From NCBI GenBank assembly GCA_025716855.1, contig JAIXMQ010000094.1, positions 1 through 64,000 on the forward strand: 64,000 bases of DNA. The letters are read 5' to 3'. Source of the stretch: Pilaira anomala (taxonomy: Eukaryota > Mucoromycota > Mucoromycetes > Mucorales > Mucoraceae). This document shows positions 46,632 to 59,185 of the stretch, in pieces. The notes under the pieces were generated by a model. That model saw nothing but the letters and a program-made list of their open reading frames with translations. It did not search any database and was not told where the DNA came from. Numbering within the stretch: the stretch's first letter is position 1; each line of letters opens with the position of its first letter. Both the position numbers and the translations under genes were made by a program.

Positions 46632-46650
46632 TTTTTTATTATTATTATTA

Positions 46651-47761
46651 TTATTTTGCTTGACATAAAACAGATATTCCTTCTGCACAACTTCCTGGAT
46701 AAATGCCATAATCCGTATGAAGAATTAAACAACTGGGTCCAGTCAATGAATAAGTATCTCCATTCCATGACCCAATAATCAATCGACTATGTCCCATCTT
46801 CTTTAAACTATCTGATATTCCTTTGAAACTATCTGTTGTAATTGTTGCGACCGTACCTTGGTTTTGTTTACATGTATTCTCTGCGGCACTAAGAGTACCT
46901 TGACTTTTAGTTACTAAAAAGAACGTTTTACCATTATAACTAAATCGAGGTAAGTTCGCAGAATTCTCAGGTGTCTGTTTATCAGTGGATACAGAGAGAT
47001 CTGTTTGTGTTGCTATATCTAGGGAAATAGCTGTCGGTACCGTCTTTTGAGTCGTTGTCTTGGCAGCACCTGTAGGAGCTGATTTTGTCATTTTCATACC
47101 ACTTGGAATACTAGGAAGTGTTTGCTATATATATATATGTAAGGTTTCAAGAAAATTATATTACAACAACAAAAAAATTTACCTGTCCCCAGAATCCACA
47201 TACAGCTACTCTAGCCATACTACATATTGGATGACTCTTTGGAAAATGATTCAATTGATTGCCACTATATATATTAAATTCTTGTAAATAACAAACAAAT
47301 AAAAATAAAAAATCTTTTTTTTTAAAGCTTACGGTTTAATTTGTATACACCCAATACCATTACCTCCTTCCGCATCTTCCAGTCCTAAATGATTCTATAG
47401 ATATACAACATGTTGGTTTATATTATATAAGCGTGTGAAAATCCTTTATACGAACCAAAAGATAACTCTCTCCAACTTTTAAAAATCCATTACCGATCAA
47501 AACAGAAGCCGAAATATCCATCAAAGTCAATCGAGCCAAATCTCCTCGATTCGAAGACTGTGTCACAATCTGTGCGCCACAGCTATAATAACACGCTTCT
47601 TGAGGCGCTAGTGGATTACGGCCATCATCCACATACGCTAAAGCAAACGTATAATCTTGATTAGGTGGTTTTAATGTACCCAAGCAAGGTTGTAATTGAT
47701 GTGATAAAAGCACGAAATTTGTTGCTATCAAAAGTATTGAATATTTAAATAAATGATACAT
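46651..47761 (-). CDS. Secreted protein with C-type-lectin-like C-terminal domain
   Basis: Four exons, 47761-47456, 47394-47333, 47264-47183 and 47124-46651, give 307 residues. A signal peptide is clear (MYHLFKYSILLIATNFVLLS). The N-terminal 150 residues contain several Cys (ACYYSCGAQIV, ICSMARVAVCGFWGQ) and resemble secreted proteins of unknown function. A Thr-rich linker follows. The last 100 residues fit a C-type-lectin-like fold in outline: FFLVTKSQGTLSAAENTCKQ, GTVATITT, LIIGSWNGD and a closing SCAEGISVLCQ. Calcium-binding QPD/EPN-type motifs are not seen, so sugar binding is uncertain. It is probably a cell-wall or extracellular protein. The first intron uses an unusual donor, TTG|gttcgt. 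Confidence 0.7.
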
Positions 47762-47855
47762 GTATATAAAAAAAAAAAAAAAAAAGAAAAGGTACAAAAT
47801 TAAACAGGAGCAAAAGGAAACATTATATGTATATTTCAGCTTTTATATATAAATT

Positions 47856-48380
47856 TCAAAACAAACAAACAAGGTCTTTCTTGGTTACTTTTCCCATTGC
47901 ATTTTTAGGTAATTCAGAAACTACCTTTAGTAAACTAGGTACTTTATACACTGCCAATTGTTTCTTGAGTTGATTTCGAATAGTCAATAACTCAATTTTC
48001 TGAATGATACATGTAATCTGATCAGAAATCTCTCTTTACTTTCTTATGTATATATGTCTTTACCTTTCCATGATCCATCACTACGACAGCAGCTACTTTC
48101 TGTCCCCATTCAATATCAGTAATACCAACTACAGCTACATCTTGAATACCCAAATTACAAGACAACAACTCTCTTTCAATCTCAAGTGCCGAGACTTTTT
48201 CACCACCCGTCTATTTATTTATTTATATTAAAATAAGTATTCTTCATTCCTCACACTTTTATATTACCTTAATTATATCGATACTATTTCTTCCCATAAT
48301 TTGATAATAACCATGGTATCCAATTCTTTGTGCAACATCGCCTGTTTTAAACCTATATACACGCGTTGTTAATCTATATG

Positions 48381-48411
<31 letters not shown>

Positions 48412-49954
48412 ACTTCTTTACATACCATCCATCTTCTGTGAATTCCTTCTTGGTAGCATCAGGTCTTTGCCAGTATTCTTTAAACACAGTCTTTCCTTTC
48501 ACTTGCAACATACCAGGTGTATTTCTCAATTCCGTAATATCTTTACCTTCTTCAGAAATGATACGTACTTGAATACCAGGTAAAGGAATACCAACTGTAC
48601 CTTGTACTCTTTCCCAAATCACATACTCTTGACTTAATGCCATACCGATTTCTAAAATAAAGTAACAAAAAAAAAATTGGTTCATTTTAGAATCGCCCAG
48701 AATTTTCTTTATAAATTTATATATACTAACCTGTCATGCCGTAACGTTCCAATAAGACTTGTCCGCCACTTGCCTTTCTCCATTCGTTACGTAATGAAGT
48801 AGGTAAAGAAGCTGATCCAGAGACCATAAATCTAAATTGTTGGCATGCCTTTGTTAACTCTGTACGTGTTTCTTTATCTCCCATTTTATAATATTGATAT
48901 AATTTCGCTACAAAAAAATACAAGAATTAGAGTTTTTTTTTTTCTTCTTCTTCTTTCAAGTATATTTTATATATGCGTTACAATAAACTGTGGGAACTGA
49001 CATAAATACAGTCAACTTGGGTCTATCAATATTAGCCCAACGTTCCCAAACTTGTTCGGTCACAAACTTTTGATGCATTTCAACGGTAGCGCCAATATAA
49101 AGAGGTGATACTAAAGCGTTTATAACACCATGAATATGATGTAAAGGAAGGATATGATGAATACGATCCGTAGCGGACCAATACCATGCTTTCACAAGCA
49201 CAGATGCTTGTGCGTCAATCACTGCGTGTGTGGATACGGCTCCTTTAGGTTTTCCCGTTGTACCACTTGTATAAATAATCAATGCTCCTGCATCAAAATC
49301 CGATTCAAATAATTCAGGTACTTTCTTGTTGTTCTCAACTACTGCAGTAGTAAACCAATCGTCTGTTTTGACAACGCAACTCAAAGGTGAAAGTTTTGTC
49401 AACTCATCAAGTCGATCTTGAAAGACGGGATGACCAACCAAGATGGAGGCCTGTGAGTCTTGTAAAGTATAAACTTGTTCTGGTGTAGGGTGAGAAGTAC
49501 CTTATTTTTTTTTTTTTTTTAAGTTTGAGTTAGTATATGTATTTTCAAAATAAATAAAAAACAACTTATTTACATAAAGGTACAGCAATTCCACCTGCAG
49601 CCCAAATAGATAATAAAGATATTACATAAGGAAACCCACTAATTTTTTGTTAATTTTTTTTTTTTTCATGTATAGTGTATTTTTCTTTTTTACCTTGGAG
49701 ATAAAATAGCAATTCGTTCTTGGTTTAAAGAACTATGATAATAATTTGGTGAGATAAACAGAAAATAGATAGTGATAACGGTAGTACCTTTTTCCATTTA
49801 AAAGTTCAAGTCTAAACTTTGCAACGGCTTGCATTAATTCGAGATAAGTAAAACTTCTATCCATTCGAATATCATCAATTGCAATACCGTTACTCTCGGT
49901 AGCATATTTTATGGCATTTTTAAATAATGGAAAATTAGGTACAGCAAAACTCAT
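47856..49954 (-). CDS. Malonyl-CoA synthetase, ACSF3-like (AMP-forming)
   Basis: I read nine exons: 49954-49788, 49732-49694, 49638-49574, 49500-48982, 48907-48731, 48651-48426, 48352-48268, 48210-48064 and 47999-47856, for 522 residues. Adenylation-domain motifs are intact: YTSGTTGKPKGAV (A3), LPLHHIHG, ERYGMTEIGMALS (A5), GWFKTGDVA (A7), IIKTGGEKVSALEIE (A8 hinge) and KNAMGKVTKK with the catalytic Lys (A10). The pattern YGMTEIGMALS with VGIPLPGIQVRI is that of ACSF3 and plant AAE13, which ligate CoA to malonate or methylmalonate; in animals this feeds mitochondrial fatty-acid synthesis. The first residues are not strongly presequence-like. Another AMP-forming synthetase lies 3.4 kb away on the other strand, but it belongs to a different subfamily. 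Confidence 0.9.
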
Positions 49955-51172
49955 AGTTTAAAACAAAAAGTGTAAAAAAAAAAAGAAAGAGTAAAGAAAT
50001 ACAGAAAGTAAATATAGTAAAAATATTGTATTGAAACGGCGGTTCAAAAACAAGCAAGCCAAACGTATTCTTAGCTTGTTTATACTCTTTCATCATCCTA
50101 GATATAGCATTGGATCGAAGTAAAGACTAACTAGTTTTACAGATGGTGTTTATAAAAGTTTGTTACTGAAAACTCTTTTATTATTGTTTGACTTATTTAT
50201 CACATAGTTATGTTTGTATTGCTACAGACTCTTTATACACTAGAATCCAGTAATTTGCTGTAAATATATCTATTAAAAAAAAATTACTACTAACTGTCTT
50301 CCTCTATCATCATTAATATACACACATCGTACAAATAAACGTTACTCTTCTCATTTACCATTATTGACAAATGATTTAATTTTTTATAATCTTATACTTA
50401 ACTAGTTATTACATAGTAATGAGACAATAACTAATCGAAAATGAGAGTGAGGACCGATTATCACTGGAATTCGTACCAACCATTCACTTTGATTGCTATT
50501 GACTCTCTTCGCACACTACATTTTTTTTTTAACTAGTTTCATTAGTTAACTATTAATCACTTTTTTTTTTACCCTTGTTCTTTCTCTTTCTCTTTCTCTT
50601 TTTCTTTCAGCTCGTATAGTACACCTAACTTTTTTATCCTTGTTTTTTTTTAAAACTGTCCAACTTTACTTCAGTGATCAGTACTGTCATCCATGAGCCC
50701 TTAGATCTAAAAGGTGAAGCCATGACTATGGTTTTATTTATTAAATATTTTCAAGAGAACGATATAGAAGTGCCGTCTATTTTAGTATCGATGAGGGCAT
50801 TAGTAAATTTTCTCTTCAGTAGATAGTTTGATTAAATTTATGAAAGTAAATCGTAGAAGCAGAGATGTTATTCTGGTGTGCAGTCCTAACAATATGCGAA
50901 ATAATGATATTCAACATGTTGTATTTACAACCCACCAATTAGAAATAAAATTTCCGGAACTTGATTGCCGCCTTTTTAGCTATCAATTCTACATGCTGCA
51001 GGAAATTCCGTCCAGTCACTTCGAATAAGCATACAGGCATTTTATTACAAAAAAATTGAAATATGGTTAGAAAACATTCGAAATATTTATTTGATACTTC
51101 AGTTGTGCCTGCATTAGAAAATTTTGATTTCGGATATATCGGAACTACATTAAAAACAGGATATTGATTTTA
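49955..51172. other. Spacer, left part
   Basis: No intact gene is seen. From about 50.8 kb onward short frames with Leu/Ile-rich character appear, probably belonging to the decayed leucine-rich gene described next. Confidence 0.4.
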
Positions 51173-51382
51173 CATAAGCATTTAAAATTGAAGTCACTTT
51201 CTATTTGTGGAGAAACACTCGATTTTTTGAAACGTGCTGGATCCAACTTACCAAACCTCATTTAGAAGATACATTTTCCAATAAAAATATTATTAAACGA
51301 TATGTACATATTCATAGATATTCCGTTCACAAGCCTTGATTTGTTAGAATGGAGCGGTCATTCTACCACAGCTATATATTAG
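51173..51382 (+). pseudogene. Dead leucine-rich (F-box/LRR type) gene fragment
   Basis: A frame interrupted by a single TAG (about 51278) reads HKHLKLKSLSICGETLDFLK, then SNLPNLI-stop-KIHFPIKILL, then FTSLDLLEWSGHS. This is the style of the leucine-rich part of the F-box proteins at 8.4 and 31.0 kb. Neighbouring frames upstream (50.8-51.1 kb) and downstream (to about 51.6 kb) are broken and of similar composition. I take it for a decayed family member; the F-box itself is not recognisable. Confidence 0.45.
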
Positions 51383-52425
51383 ATAAGAAACCCCGTCGCT
51401 GTTATATCAACTCAAATATCAACTCGAAGAAAAAAATCTTTACCGCAAATGAAAATGGTTTATCTATGATAGATGAAAAGCAATACCTCTCATCTCAACT
51501 AGAAAGACCGAACAAAATACACTTTATGATTACCTGTCAAGGGCTAAATCGATTCGAGGTTTCCTTTCACTCTCACCGAGGTAGAAAATCAATTGGTAAT
51601 TTGAAAAGTTTTAATAGAATACAATAGTTAGTTGTGCTTGGACTTTTTTTTTTAATAAAAAAAATGATATAGTCGCCAAGATACTTGGGAAAAAAAGAAG
51701 GGGCACCCAGACATAAACTTAAAACCTCAAATCTTCTACAAAACTACTTTTTTGCTTTTATTAAACAGGTGAGTAAATGTACAGATAAGTGCTTTAATTC
51801 TGAATACGTACGACTGTTGTCTTTTTTATATCTGCTTGTCATCTTTTGCTTTTATCCTTTTCACACTGTAGAGACAGTATACATTCTTCTCCCCTGTCTC
51901 TATTCTCTATTAACGTAGCCGCTTTTACTCTGGATGCTTCTGATACAATAGTACGTACGTATAATATATCTTCTAATATAATTTATAGCTAATAAAAATG
52001 TAATCAATAAAGTATTTCATTATTACAGCCACACATAATTCCATTTAATCATTTCAAAATAAATAAACATATAATAGTCGTCATTCATTTATTATTAAAT
52101 ACGGCCCAAAAAATTGACAATCCCCAATAGTTTGAGCAGGAACATGTACGACCCATCTTGTACAAAGTTTAACTTTACCAGCTGTTGCAATTTTGTTTTT
52201 AGTTAGAGCAATTATATGTAACAGAACTAATTTCTATTTGCTAGATTAGTGATACTCAAGATCGTCTAAAAGTCTTAACTTTGGCCTGACTTCATCATTC
52301 CTTTTAAGCTCTTTTTGAGTTCAACAAGTTGAACAAAAAAACACCTTTCTTTTTCTTTCTTATATATATATATATATATATATCATTTACCTTCTTAAAA
52401 ATAAAATACTTCTTTATATTGAATT

Positions 52426-52465
<40 letters not shown>

Positions 52466-53364
52466 TATCACTGTAATAATACGAATTGAACAATTATAAT
52501 TTTACATCAACTGTTTAAATTTGATGTGGTACGCATATCAGGGGAAATTATTTCACACGCCAAAAATTAATAGTTTAATCCCTCGTTTGGATAAAGTGAT
52601 ATACCGTATTTAACAAAAACGTATCGAAAAAGAGCCTATGGATCGGGACCAATCAAAAACAGGTTCAATACCTTCAAGTAATGCAAGCACAAAAGATTGT
52701 GCATTTTGTGTGCAACTTATTTTGATCGCGTTTTTCCCTTGTTTTTTGTTTTTACAAACGATTATAAATATCATAAAGCTCTTTATATAAATATGCTAAT
52801 AATAATTTAACCCAATGGGTTTGTCTTTTCGGTAATTTCTTTAAATCTCAGGGATGATTGTGGGGTAATAAGTATTAAACTTTCTTCCCCATATATTATC
52901 CGTGGGGAATCTAAAGAAGTTAATTTGTTCTTTGGAATCTTCGGCTCAAACAGATAAAACTTACTTGGATAAAAGATCAACCCTCAGTTGCAATCACCCC
53001 GCATTTACGTAATATTTCCGATTAACATTTGTTTTATTTAAATCAAATAAACATATCATCAAAAACCTTTTTTTTTCAACTAATTAAACTTTTTTTTTTT
53101 TTTATGTATAATTCTGTTTTGTTGAATTTTGTTATTTTTTTTTTTTTTTTTAATAAATCCTTTACCGTTTATCTATCTCTTTTTTTTTTTTTTTTTTTTT
53201 TTTTTTCTTTTTTTTTTGAGCATTTTGAAATGGATGTGGGAGAGAGTTTAATCTGTTTTTCCCACAGCTTGTGTAACCTTAGTTATGAGCGAATGTGAAA
53301 AAAATGTATAAATGTGTGATTTTTTTTTATCGTAGCTTTTTTCTCTCTTAACACTAAAAAAAAA
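51383..53364. other. AT-rich spacer before acyl-CoA synthetase
   Basis: No gene is recognised. It includes a TA run (52362-52382), a run of about 30 A (52431-52461), T runs up to about 26 bases (53180-53206) and one TTACGTAA palindrome at 53005-53012, about 350 bases before the next gene's start. Confidence 0.45.
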
Positions 53365-55453
53365 ATGTCTGCTAGTATTGCTAATAAACGTTTACAAAAA
53401 TTAAAGCATCATTTAGCTCCAAATGATAATCCTCACTTTGAATCATGTAAGTTATATTATACCATAGAAGAATGTGGAGAAACGAAAACTAAAAAAAAAA
53501 AAAAAAAAAAAATGAATTAATATAGTGCGTTTGCATAGAAGACCAGAAGATGTACCACATATGTCCAAATTAGATCCTTTACGATTCTTATTAAGAAGTG
53601 CTATGGTACATGCACAAAAGAAAGCGATCATTCATCATCAATACAGTTATACTTACTTGGAGTTATCCGAACGCGTTAAGGCATTAGCCAACATTTTAAT
53701 TGGTACTTATAATGTAAAACCTGGAGATCGTGTCGCTATCTTGTGTCAAAACATTCCTGCTTTTATGGATGGTCAATTTGCTATCCCTGCTATTGGTGCC
53801 ATCATAGTACCTGTCAATACTAGACTTGCTGCTAAAGAAGTGGATTATGTCATTGAACATTCTGGTGCTTCAGTCTTAATCGTACAAGAAGAACTTATGG
53901 ATCGTCTCAGTCAAACTTCAAGAGATTTATTGAATCATGTGATTATAGTAGCTGATTCTGAAGATCGCTCAAAAGATCCTTATGAGCAACTTATTGCTGG
54001 AAGTAAAAATCACTTATCTTGGAGAGAGTTTCCTACAAACCATGATGAAAATGCTACCATCTCTCTTAATTATACTTCCGGATCCACTGGAAAACCAAAG
54101 GGTGTCATGGTAAGTTATCGCGGCGCTTATATGATGGCTATGGGTATGGCTATTCAGGATGATCTCAACTCTAGAACTGTCTTCTTATGGACTTTACCCA
54201 TGTTTCATTGTAACGGTAAGTGATATTTATTTAATGAATTATTGCATTTTTTTAATACTCTATGTTTATAAAGGCTGGTGTTTCCCTTGGGCACTTGTAA
54301 TGGTAGGTGGAACACAAGTCATGTTGAATAAATTAGATTATACTCGTATTTGGGAACTCCTCAAAGAGCATGGCGTGACACATTATAACGGTGCACCCAC
54401 CGTTCAAAATGAAATCTGTAACCATCCTGATGCTGTTAAATTAAAGCATAAAGTAAGTGCCTATAGTGGTGGTAAGTTTAATTTGAAGAAAAAAAAAAAA
54501 AAAAAGGTTTTTAAATTTCTTCCCCGTAAATAGGTTCCGCTCTTTCAAGCACATTGATTCGTCGTATGAAGGATTTAAATCTGGTACCTACTCAAGTTTA
54601 TGGACTTACTGAAACCTATGGTCCTGCTGTCACCACTTATGACTATCACACCTTGGCTGACTATACAGATGAAGAGCAGTATACCCTTTTAGCTCGCCCT
54701 GGTTTCGGTATTGTTACAGCAGATGAAGTACGTGTCTTGAACGTAACGACCTATGAAGATGTCAAACCCAACGGTAAAGAAATTGGTGAAATTTGTTTCA
54801 CTGGTAACTTGGTCATGAAAGGATACTATAAAAATCCAGAGGAAACCGAAAAATCTTTCCGTAACGGTGTTTATTGGTCTGGTGATCTTGCTGTTAGACA
54901 CCCTGATGGTTCTCTCGAGATTGTGGACAGAAGTAAAGACGTCATTGTTTCTGGTGGAGAGAATATTAGTTCGATTGAAGTTGAGAGTGTTATTGCTCAA
55001 TTAAATGATGTGAATGAATGGTAACTAGTAGTAAATATATATTCAATCCTATCATATTCTAATTAATTAATTTATTTTTCAGCGCGATTGTTGCAGGTCC
55101 TGATGATAAATGGGGTGAAAGACCTGTTGCTTTTGTCGTAGTCAAAAAAAATGGTAAATTGCAAGCTGAAGAAGTGATTACCCATTGCAGAGCTTCACTA
55201 GCTGGTTATAAGGTAAAAAAAAAAAATTAGAGCTCGGATATTCAAGGTATCTAACTTCTTTTTCAATTTCTTTAGTGTCCCTCTAAAGTCGTATTCATTA
55301 ATGAATTACCAAAGACAAGTACTGGTATGTTGTTTATTTTTATAAATTACTTTTTTTTTTATTAACAGTTTTTTTTTATTATGATTAGGTAAAATTCAAA
55401 AATATGTGTTACGTGAAGAATTATGGAAAAACTACACAAAAAATGTCAACTAG
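53365..55453 (+). CDS. AMP-dependent acyl-CoA synthetase/ligase
   Basis: Seven exons, 53365-53446, 53526-54215, 54274-54471, 54534-55020, 55083-55212, 55276-55324 and 55389-55453, join in frame to 566 residues. Motifs: NYTSGSTGKPKGVMVSYRGA (A3), LPMFHCNGWCFPWALVM, QVYGLTETYGPAV (A5), GVYWSGDLAVRHPDG (A7), IVDRSKDVIVSGGENISSIE (A8) and LPKTSTGKIQKYVLRE with the catalytic Lys (A10). The FHCNGW and YGLTETYGP blocks are those of the plant AAE and fungal medium-chain or short-chain acyl-activating group. The exact acid substrate is unknown. The ending KNYTKNVN is not an obvious peroxisomal PTS1, and no N-terminal presequence is evident. Confidence 0.9.
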
Positions 55454-56686
55454 AAAGTTATCTTCTCTCTTCAAAATTAAATAAAATATAAACCCATAGA
55501 TATCCTCCTATTTTAAAAACGATACTTCTATTGAGCCCTTGAAAAAAAATTGTGCAGAAACATTTATAAGTATTCTGATCTGAAAGTCGGATATTGTGAA
55601 TTTTAAACTTGGGATGTGCATTTATTTATCTTATCTTTTACGGTGGGCATATAGTCTGTGGAAAGATTTTAAATGCCGTATGTTTTTTATTGTCAAAAAA
55701 AAAAAAAAAAAAAATGTAGCGGATATCTTTGATGGCTGGACCAAGTATGAGCTGGCTATTGATGGATGTTGAATCAAATTGAAGGCGCTGATAGGTATAT
55801 AAGATAACTGATTGGTTATTAATCTAGAAACACTCTTAAAAGGACTCATTTATACAATAATACAACTAAATTGTGATTTTGTACATAAAGTAAAAGAAAA
55901 CCCTCAAAAATTCTCCGAGAATAAAATGCTATTGAAGGAGCTGATATACACATACACAAAGTTTCGATTTAAAGAACAAAATCAGCAAAGTAAGCACACT
56001 AAGCTATCCAATAACAACTATGTGAGCTTATCATAAATATAATGAAAGTATCTAAAGCATTATTACATACCGAATTGTTAGCCGAAGATTCCATGAACGC
56101 ATTTATAGATCGCCAAAAAGTAACTTGTACAAATGTAATCATTAATTTAATAGCCTGTCAAGTTTAAAGGAGAGAAGAAAATATGATTCATTCCGTCTAC
56201 TGAACGCATGTTTCATGATTAAAATTTAGCTCTTATTAGACTACAAATACTTTTTTCTTTTGTAAGCCAAAAAAGAGCAGTTAATCTTATAATATATAGT
56301 TTTTATAGCAAAAAAACGTTTTAGCTTATGCCGAAGTGTACCCCAGTTATGTTAAAATTATAACCAGCAAATTTTTTTAAACATGTATGGGTTTTTTGGT
56401 TCACGTAGATGATGAAATGAATATCTACACTATAAACAGCTACACATTATATTTAAACATAATATTTATGTATAAATACAAAAGAGATCAATATCATACT
56501 ATCTTCACGAAGTGAGTTTATGGTATGTACCATATTATGTACATGTACTATCATCTGTGACAGTATATTATTTAAGAATGTGTTGTAATATCGAATTTAT
56601 TTTTATAGCCTAGATAAAAATGAAATCATTCTATATATTGCACCAGAGTATCACATACCTTGCCCAAAAGACCTTCAAAATCAAAA
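55454..56686. other. Spacer
   Basis: No gene is recognised in about 1.2 kb. It contains short frames with many stops. It ends just before the start of the 607-residue unknown gene. Confidence 0.45.
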
Positions 56687-59076
56687 ATGAAGGAGTCGAG
56701 CACCTCTTTTTTTTTTCAAAAGTTTAAAAAGACACAAAAAGAAAACCAAGCTTTTGATCCTTCTGTTTTTTTTTCTATTGCGATTTTCAAAATGATGCTC
56801 TTTTCACTTCATTCAATTTTTACTCAACCTACCGTCTCTCAAACTGATAATAAGCTTTTAAGCTACGTTCAAAAGACAAATGTAAACGAATTTAGTATTG
56901 TGAATTTCTTTCAATATTTCGGATTCAAGGAAAGAAACCCTGCTAATGCTACTTTCAAAGAACTTATCAGTATCATCATGAATCAGTCAAAGCCTGAAAA
57001 AGATATACTTGAATTTGCTCAATATCATTATATCAATGATTATGCAGTTAGTGTGAATTTCTTGTATAGTGATTAAAGTATTCTTAAATTTGTCTTTTTT
57101 TTTAGGTATTAGATTCAGATGAAGCTGTTATGTACTGGGCAGAAAAAGTCAAGAAATCAATTGAAAACATCAATGTTGAGATAGGTATTAAAAATAAAAA
57201 ATTGGATGCATTAAATGCCTTGGATAAAGTCAATTGTCTTTTAAAAGTCAAGGTATATATATACACATAAGAAAAGAAAGATTTGGCAAAGTGAGTGAAA
57301 TCATGCTAATGTAATAGTATCCCAATCCAGGAAAACCAAATTTGTACGCCACCTAATGTCAAGCAGAAATTGAGCGCCCCTGTCAAGGAGGAGAAGATGA
57401 GGGATAACAAGGTATGTTTACAGAAAAAAAAAAGTGCTTAAAATTACATTCAAGCTAAATACTAGTAAATAGAATGAAACTTATGATGAAGGGTAAACAA
57501 CTTTACTAAACTATTAACTTGTCATTCTTTTTTTTTTTTTATTAATTTATTTATGCAGGGCAGTCGAGGAAGAAACTAAACTAACGGGTATCTCGGAACG
57601 AACTTCAGCACCATACTCTCAAACACCTCAAAGTTTATTGAGAAAAGTTTCTAGTCCTCTTGTTATTCCTAAAGTGATCGACGATGTGAATATTGGAACA
57701 TTTTTAGCAAACCTTAAACCGGTTTCACAAAACAATCAATGGACTGTAGGCAATCGTAATATGATGAAAGCTTGGACACTTTTTAAGACAAAATGTGCAG
57801 AACAATGTATTAGAGGGGGTGTTTCTGTTGCTGATGATATTCAAGCGATTTTGTAAGTAAAATGAAATTTATGGTTTTTTGTGACGATATTAACATTTCT
57901 GTGAAAAAAAAAAGACCCCTTTCTCATATTTTCTATGTCAAATCTAATGATAATTCCAAATTCATGAATGAGTACTATTTCGGGTACAAAACCCTATGTA
58001 CAGTTCAAACATATATCAAATCAAAGATTGGCATTGAAGATAAATATACCTTTAAAGGTACCGCACAAGCCGAAGCTGTTCAAGTGGTCGAGGTAATGGT
58101 GAGCATATTCAATATTCGCAATTCAGGAACTGATTAATTTTTTTTATAACAGAACCTTTTGAAAAAAGATACTGGGAAAAGAAAACCTGCAGCTAAGCAG
58201 ATCATTAATCTAGCAGTAGACCTTCCTGAGGATGAATATTTAATCATGTCAGAACTGGTTTCAATGTAAGTGCAAAAAAAAACAGATACCAATTATTAAA
58301 TACCTGGCTCACATAATTTTCTATTTAGGATAAATTACTTGCCTCGACGACCAACATCGCCAGACAAGACGCAGCATAAGGTATGTCTTACAGATTATGC
58401 AAACCCCGTCCTTCGACCTATATTTGAACATGTCAATGCTAAAACTAAACTAAAATGGTAAGCTTTTAGTATATATTTTCAATGCTTTTGCTGATATTTT
58501 ATGTACGCCATAGGTTAAATATGGAAACTCCAGAAAAGAAAATGTCGCTTGAACCAAATGCAGTCATATACCCCCTTGCTGCACACCCAAGATGCTATCT
58601 TGGTATGGGTAAAGTTACGCCTATCACAGGCGATGAAGAAGAAGATCGTTTTAAAGCATCGACCGACCTTATTGGTTTAGCAATTAGTTCGAAAGCTATT
58701 ATCGACAATTGTTTGCAAACGTATGTTCGAGATGTTGTATTTTTTCAAATAGTTGGTAAATATGCTTACAATGAGAAAAATGTATCTATAACTTTTCTAA
58801 TAAGGTTATACCCTAGGATTTAAAATTACATTTTATATCATGTCACTTTTGCATGAGGGTATGTACGTCATGACAGACATAGCCGAGATTGAGGTCCCAC
58901 AATCTATTGAAGATTTGATCTCCTTTGCTACTAACTTACAGTCTTCACTGACTGTGTCAAGGATCTTTAAAGCATGCTGTAATAACGAAAACAAAGATGC
59001 CGCACGAAAAGGATATTATAGACCAACTTTATCAACTCCCAAATTTGACCAATTGATAAATCTCAGTAAAGCCTAA
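56687..59076 (+). CDS. Ten-exon protein of unknown function, 607 residues
   Basis: The exons read are 56687-57046, 57106-57252, 57331-57411, 57473-57492, 57559-57852, 57915-58092, 58153-58265, 58329-58457, 58514-58755 and 58817-59076. All borders are GT/AG and all phases agree, so the gene is intact. No catalytic motif or membrane helix is evident. The N-terminus is polar and Lys/Ser-rich; the middle has a Pro/Ser linker (ERTSAPYSQTPQSLL); the C-terminal half is a globular region with blocks KVCLTDYANPVLRPIFEH, LGMGKVTP, DLIGLAISSKAIIDN and HEGMYVMTDIAEIEVPQSIE. From memory, proteins of this general style occur in large numbers in mucoralean genomes as hypothetical proteins, but I cannot verify that here. 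Exon 4 is only 20 bases. A donor six bases later in exon 6 (58098) is an equally possible variant. Confidence 0.7.
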
Positions 59077-59185
59077 GATACATACATCATCTTGGCAATA
59101 TCAAAATTAATATCATCTTTTAATAAATAAAAACTACTACTATTACTATTATCATTATATATATTTTTACACTCTATAATATTAT

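Noticed and set aside
47856..55453. The two acyl-CoA synthetases as a recent tandem pair
   Set aside because: Their motif variants differ (ACSF3-type YGMTEIGMALS versus AAE-type YGLTETYGP), they lie on opposite strands and their intron positions differ, so a recent duplication is unlikely.
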